Assembly (NCBI RefSeq): GCF_014171475.1
Contig: NZ_CP048817.1
Span: 310,001 to 374,000 of the forward strand
From: Sphingomonas sp. So64.6b
GTDB lineage: Bacteria; Pseudomonadota; Alphaproteobacteria; Sphingomonadales; Sphingomonadaceae
Reading direction: 5' to 3'
DNA: 64,000 bases
Under the pieces are notes generated by a model. It saw nothing but the letters and a program-made list of their open reading frames with translations. It was not told where the DNA came from and did no database searches. Position numbers and translations under genes: made by a program. The stretch's first letter is position 1. Each line of letters begins with the position of its first letter. Of this stretch, positions 60,700 through 64,000 are shown in pieces.

Positions 60700-61713
60700 A
60701 TGGCTGAGCCCACGGTATCGACCGGCTATACGGTCAACCTGCTGGAGTTCTCGGTCTCGAGGGGTGCCGACCGACAGCAGCTGTACGACCTTTCGGGAAT
60801 CGATCCCGGCCTTTTGTCCGATCCCGACAATCGCATGCCGCTCGCGTGTTACGTCGCACTGATGCGCGCTGCGAAGCGGTTGTGCGATGAGCCGGCATTG
60901 GCACTCGAGCTCGGCGCCGAGAAGGACTTCAAGGAAATCTCGGTCGTCGGCCTGATCTGCTACGCCGCACCGACCATGGGCGAGGCCTTTACCGAACTAA
61001 GTCGCTATGCGCGCCTTGTGGCCGAGGTCGACCTGCCCGGGCTTGGCGGGCGGTTCGAGCTGGCATGGATCGGCGGGGAGCTATGGATGGTCGACCGGCG
61101 CACCGACCCCAACAGCTTTCCGGAAATGACCGAATCGACCTGGTCGCGGTTCATCTGCGAAACCGCGCGCCACTTTCCCGGCGCGCCTTTTGCCAAAGCG
61201 GTGCATTTCACGCATTCCGCACCGGATTATCGTGCGGATTATGATCGCGTCCTGAAGGCGCCGATCACCTTCGACAGCGACAGGAATGCGATCATGATCG
61301 ATCCATCCTGGCTCTCGATCGAACTGCATCAGCCCAATCGCTATGTGTTCGGCGTGCTGAGCGAGCATGCCGACAAATTGCTCCGGGACCTCGAAAATAC
61401 GCAGACGATGCGTGGGCGAGTCGAAAGCATATTGATTCCGAAACTGCACCGGGGCGATGTGAGCATGGACGACGTCGCCGGGCAGCTGGGGCTCAGCCGT
61501 CAGTCGCTTTACCGCCGGCTGAAGGCGGAGAATGTCAGCTATGAGGGATCGGTCGACGATCTGCGCCACCGCATGGCATTGCACTATCTGGGCGGCAAAA
61601 AGGCATCGGTGAACGAAACCGCCTATCTGGTCGGTTTTTCCGATCCGTCTTCCTTTTCGCGGGCGTTCAAGCGATGGACGGGATCGAGCCCGCGTGAGTG
61701 GAAAGCCGGCTGA
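60700..61713 (+). CDS. AraC-family transcriptional regulator (OruR-like)
   Basis: A 337-residue regulator with an N-terminal arabinose-binding-like domain (PF12625 type, about 20-210: EISVVGLICYAAPTMGEAFT) and a C-terminal double helix-turn-helix (about 245-335: MDDVAGQLGLSRQSLYRRLK, ETAYLVGFSDPSSFSRAFKR, WTGSSPREWKAG). Such regulators control nearby catabolic or membrane genes. The divergent DUF2306 gene is the nearest candidate. GCAGGAGCG precedes the ATG. Confidence 0.92.
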   Translation: MAEPTVSTGYTVNLLEFSVSRGADRQQLYDLSGIDPGLLSDPDNRMPLACYVALMRAAKRLCDEPALALELGAEKDFKEISVVGLICYAAPTMGEAFTELSRYARLVAEVDLPGLGGRFELAWIGGELWMVDRRTDPNSFPEMTESTWSRFICETARHFPGAPFAKAVHFTHSAPDYRADYDRVLKAPITFDSDRNAIMIDPSWLSIELHQPNRYVFGVLSEHADKLLRDLENTQTMRGRVESILIPKLHRGDVSMDDVAGQLGLSRQSLYRRLKAENVSYEGSVDDLRHRMALHYLGGKKASVNETAYLVGFSDPSSFSRAFKRWTGSSPREWKAG

Positions 61714-61834
61714 TTTGCTGGGCCTTGCCGATTGAAGAGCAGCAACGACACGACCGTCCGCCGCCCGTTGAACGATGGCCCTGCGGCTTTGTCCGCTTTA
61801 TGGATCAGCCATCGACCTCAAGCGGGGACCGGGC

Positions 61835-62224
61835 ATGAACCTTCTGCAATCGAGCACGCCGGTGGCATATCTTACCGTCAGCGACCGTGGGCGGGCGCTG
61901 GGTTTTTACCGCGATACGCTCGGGTTTGTGTTGCACAGTTCGGACGATTTCGGTGACTTTATCGAGGTTGGTGGGGGATTGTTGCGGATGACCGTGATGG
62001 CCGACCACAAGGCACATGGTCATCCCGTGTTCGGTTGGAATGTCGATGATATCCGCGCGGCAGTGGAGGTTCTGCGCGATGGGGGCATCGCGTTCACCAT
62101 TTACGAGGGGATGGGTCAGGACCCGCTCGGGATCTGGACCTCACCCGATGGCAAGACGAAGGTCGCCTTCTTCGCTGACCAGGACGGCAATGTCCTGTCG
62201 CTGTCCCAGGCCGCCCCTGGATGA
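61835..62224 (+). CDS. VOC (glyoxalase/bleomycin-resistance) superfamily protein
   Basis: A 129-residue protein with the paired beta-alpha-beta-beta-beta modules of the vicinal-oxygen-chelate fold: PVAYLTVSDRGRALGFYRDT, LGFVLHSSDDFGDFIEVGGG in the first and FGWNVDDIRAAVEVLRDGGI, KVAFFADQDGNVLSLSQA in the second. The last motif (PDGN-like) is standard. No substrate can be named. ATG 61835 starts the first strand directly; the longer frame upstream has no similarity. Confidence 0.88.
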   Translation: MNLLQSSTPVAYLTVSDRGRALGFYRDTLGFVLHSSDDFGDFIEVGGGLLRMTVMADHKAHGHPVFGWNVDDIRAAVEVLRDGGIAFTIYEGMGQDPLGIWTSPDGKTKVAFFADQDGNVLSLSQAAPG

Positions 62225-62231
62225 TGAAGAA

Positions 62232-62305
62232 TGGAGCGGGTAGCGGGAATCGAACCCGCGTATTCAGCTTGGAAGGCTGCTGCACTACCATTGTGCTATA
62301 CCCGC
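62232..62305 (-). tRNA. tRNA-Gly (anticodon TCC)
   Basis: Read on the minus strand: acceptor arms GCGGGTA/TACCCGC, D arm GCAC-AATGGTA-GTGC, anticodon loop CTTCCAA giving TCC, T arm CGGGTTCGATTCCCG and an encoded CCA end. All stems pair. Confidence 0.97.
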
Positions 62306-62454
62306 ATCACTGACACTCGCCCGATCGAGCGGTCCGCCAGCATGGTTCCGCCGTGCGGATAGCGTGGGCCGGTTGGCGGCGCAAGTCGGGTGCGCGCCTA
62401 CGCCAAACACACTGACGCTTGGCAACTGGCGAATTGGGTGCTTTGACGCACGCG

Positions 62455-62967
62455 ATGGCGCAACCCCAACCGAGCGGACTGGCCCAGGTCTTCATGGAGA
62501 ATCGCGAGCGGCTGCTCCGGTTTCTGGCGGCGCGTGGGGCGGGTGATGCGGCCGAGGATCTGTTACAGGAGCTGTGGGAGCGGGTTTCATCGACTCCGGC
62601 CCAGCCGGTCGCGGCGCCGCTTGGTTATCTTTACCGCGCGGCCGAAAACCTGATGCGCGACCGCTATCGCGCCAATACCAGCCGTGCGCGGCGCGAGCAG
62701 GATTATGTCGAGGCGACCGATATGGCGGTCGCCGAACCCGGCATCGAACGCGCTTTGCTCGCGCGTGAGCGATTGCGGGCGGTGGAAGCGGCACTGTCGT
62801 TGCTTGGCCCACGCAGCGAGCGCGTATTCCGCATGTACCGGCTCGACGGCATCGGCCAGGCGGTGATCGCACGCGAGCTGGGCGTCAGCCTCAGTACCGT
62901 CGAAAAGGATCTGCAACGGGCATATCGCGCGCTTGGCGCGCTTCGGGAGAGCGACGATGCGGAATGA
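62455..62967 (+). CDS. ECF sigma factor, FecI type (second copy)
   Basis: A 170-residue sigma factor. Region 2 is at about 15-80 (DAAEDLLQELWERVSS, PLGYLYRAAENLMRDRYRAN), region 4 at about 105-160 (LSLLGPRSERVFRMYRLDGI, IARELGVSLSTVEKDLQRAY). ATG 62455 is used; a longer frame from 62419 is possible. The FecR-type sensor follows 33 bases later, and the next gene encodes a protein with a signal peptide, probably the matching TonB receptor. This is a Fec-type unit distinct from the one at 7.4-9 kb, with the sigma and sensor here on the same strand as the receptor. Confidence 0.92.
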   Translation: MAQPQPSGLAQVFMENRERLLRFLAARGAGDAAEDLLQELWERVSSTPAQPVAAPLGYLYRAAENLMRDRYRANTSRARREQDYVEATDMAVAEPGIERALLARERLRAVEAALSLLGPRSERVFRMYRLDGIGQAVIARELGVSLSTVEKDLQRAYRALGALRESDDAE

Positions 62968-63000
62968 CGCGATCGGCTCCGTCCTGTCAGGGACATGCGC

Positions 63001-63951
63001 ATGACTCCGCCTTTTGACGATACGATCCGCGACCAGGCACAGCTCTGGGCGATGCGGTTACACGACGCCGCGTTCGTCGACTGGGACGGTTTCACTGCCT
63101 GGCTGGAGGCTGATGCCAGCCATAGCGCCGCCTATGATGCCGCGGTCGCGCGCGATGCCGGAATCGTCGAATTACTCGAGACCGCCCCGCGCCCGGTCAT
63201 GCCGGCGGCACAACCAGTCACGCCGCGTGTCACGCGCCGCGTCTGGCTTGGTGGGGCGATGGCGGCGGCGGTTGCCGGCATGATCGGCTATGCGACGCTT
63301 CGTGACACGGCCTCACCCTATGTCATCGAGACCGCGCCCGGCGTTCATCGCACGCTCACGCTCGCCGATGGCAGCAGCGTCGCGCTCAATGGCGGCACGC
63401 GGATCGTGCTCGATCACGCCGCGCCGCGCCGCGCGACGCTTGAGCGCGGAGAAGCGCTGTTCACCATTCGCCATAACGAGCGCGATCCGTTCGAGGTCAA
63501 TGTCGGCGGCACGCGGCTGGTTGATGCCGGTACGGTGTTCAATCTGATCCGCGATGCCGGTGCGACGCGGGTGTCGGTCAGCGAAGGCGCGGTGATCTTT
63601 GCGCCCGACACGGACTCGGTCCGGCTCGACGCCGGGCAAGCGCTCAGCGCGGTCGATGGCGCCCGGCCGGTCCGGTCGCAGGCAGAAGTCTCAGGCGTCG
63701 GTGCCTGGCAAAGCGGGCAACTCGTCTACAGCAATGCGCCGCTTGCACTTGTCGCCACCGATCTGTCGCGCAATCTCGGCAAGCGGGTTGCTACAACCAC
63801 CGATGCCGCGACGATGCGCTTTACCGGCATCATCAACCTTGACCAGAAGGCGGCCGATCCGATCGCGCCGATCGCGCCCTTGCTCGGCGTTCAGGCCGAG
63901 CGTAACGGACGCGGCTGGACTTTGACTCGGGCGGATCGTGCGCACCGCTAA
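63001..63951 (+). CDS. FecR-family anti-sigma/transmembrane sensor (second copy)
   Basis: A 316-residue FecR protein. The N-terminal motif is DAAFVDWDGFTAWLEADASH (the W-x3-W-L region), the membrane helix about 85-105 (VWLGGAMAAAVAGMIGYATL), and the periplasmic domain has LADGSSVALNGGTRIVLDHA, ATLERGEALFTIRHNERDPF and VSVSEGAVIFA; an STN-contact domain ends the protein (DLSRNLGKRVATTTDAATMR). ATG 63001 has AGGGA seven bases upstream; ATG 62995 is two codons longer. It overlaps the next gene by 14 bases. Confidence 0.92.
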   Translation: MTPPFDDTIRDQAQLWAMRLHDAAFVDWDGFTAWLEADASHSAAYDAAVARDAGIVELLETAPRPVMPAAQPVTPRVTRRVWLGGAMAAAVAGMIGYATLRDTASPYVIETAPGVHRTLTLADGSSVALNGGTRIVLDHAAPRRATLERGEALFTIRHNERDPFEVNVGGTRLVDAGTVFNLIRDAGATRVSVSEGAVIFAPDTDSVRLDAGQALSAVDGARPVRSQAEVSGVGAWQSGQLVYSNAPLALVATDLSRNLGKRVATTTDAATMRFTGIINLDQKAADPIAPIAPLLGVQAERNGRGWTLTRADRAHR

Positions 63952-64000
63952 ATATCTCCTTCCCACCCTCTGCCTGATCGTCGCGACCTCGGCTGAGGCG
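63938..64000 (+). CDS. Start of an exported protein, probably a TonB-dependent receptor (partial)
   Basis: Only 21 codons are visible before the window ends. From GTG 63938 they read as a signal peptide (LLPTLCLIVATSAEA). The frame overlaps the end of fecR by 14 bases, implying coupled translation. By analogy with Fec-type clusters the gene is expected to encode the cognate receptor, perhaps with an STN domain; this is inference. Confidence 0.55.
   Translation, partial: MRTAKYLLPTLCLIVATSAEA

Overview
The window looks like chromosome from an alphaproteobacterium of the Sphingomonadaceae (Sphingomonas-like). The basis is high GC content with GC-rich third codon positions, several TonB-dependent receptors paired with FecI/FecR regulators, NodT-type outer-membrane factors, DUF2147 and DUF2306 proteins and short palindromic hairpins between genes. 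This is an inference from gene content; no rRNA is present. Two tRNA genes, Tyr(GTA) and Gly(TCC), are intact. No CRISPR array, transposase or phage gene was seen.

Layout. 1-1.2 kb: an ABC exporter cut by the left edge. 1.6-7.4 kb: a complete RND efflux operon (adaptor, pump, NodT outer-membrane factor). 7.4-15.7 kb: FecI-type sigma and FecR sensor divergent from an STN-domain TonB receptor, which is followed without a gap by a gamma-glutamyltransferase-like enzyme and an AbgB-like amidohydrolase; this reads as one uptake-and-cleavage unit. 15.7-18.5 kb: Nramp metal transporter, MTA phosphorylase, DUF2147 protein. 18.7-23.4 kb: a compact archaic (Csu-like) chaperone-usher pilus operon. 23.4-28 kb: DNA glycosylase, 2Fe-2S ferredoxin, a palindromic element, lipoprotein, RlmB methyltransferase, M28 peptidase, tRNA-Tyr.

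28.2-41.3 kb is an amino-sugar (probably galactosamine/GalNAc) locus: sugar kinase, AgaS-type isomerase/deaminase, KbaZ/AgaZ protein, DMT permease, GH36-like alpha-galactosidase/alpha-N-acetylgalactosaminidase, secreted amidohydrolase, DeoR-family repressor, large TonB receptor and a Tat-exported TIM-barrel-like protein. Repeated TTTCGTTT-type sites lie before three of its transcription units.

41.4-46.7 kb is the most interesting region: a 60-residue peptide with a double-glycine leader and a four-cysteine core, an HlyD-type adaptor, a peptidase-C39 ABC exporter and a divergent NodT outer-membrane factor. Together these form a complete predicted microcin-like secretion system. I found no obvious immunity gene.

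46.8-51.4 kb is an NAD-salvage locus: nicotinamidase divergent from an NrtR-type regulator, an SPFH protein, a divergent NAD-kinase-like protein and nicotinate phosphoribosyltransferase. 51.7-62.2 kb holds single genes and small divergent pairs: TonB-like protein, NTF2-like protein, TetR plus BdcA-like reductase, alpha/beta hydrolase with LysR, cupin with AsnC, GST, GNAT, aminotransferase, DUF2306, AraC, VOC and tRNA-Gly. 62.5-64 kb starts a second FecI/FecR unit; its next gene is cut by the right edge just after a signal peptide.
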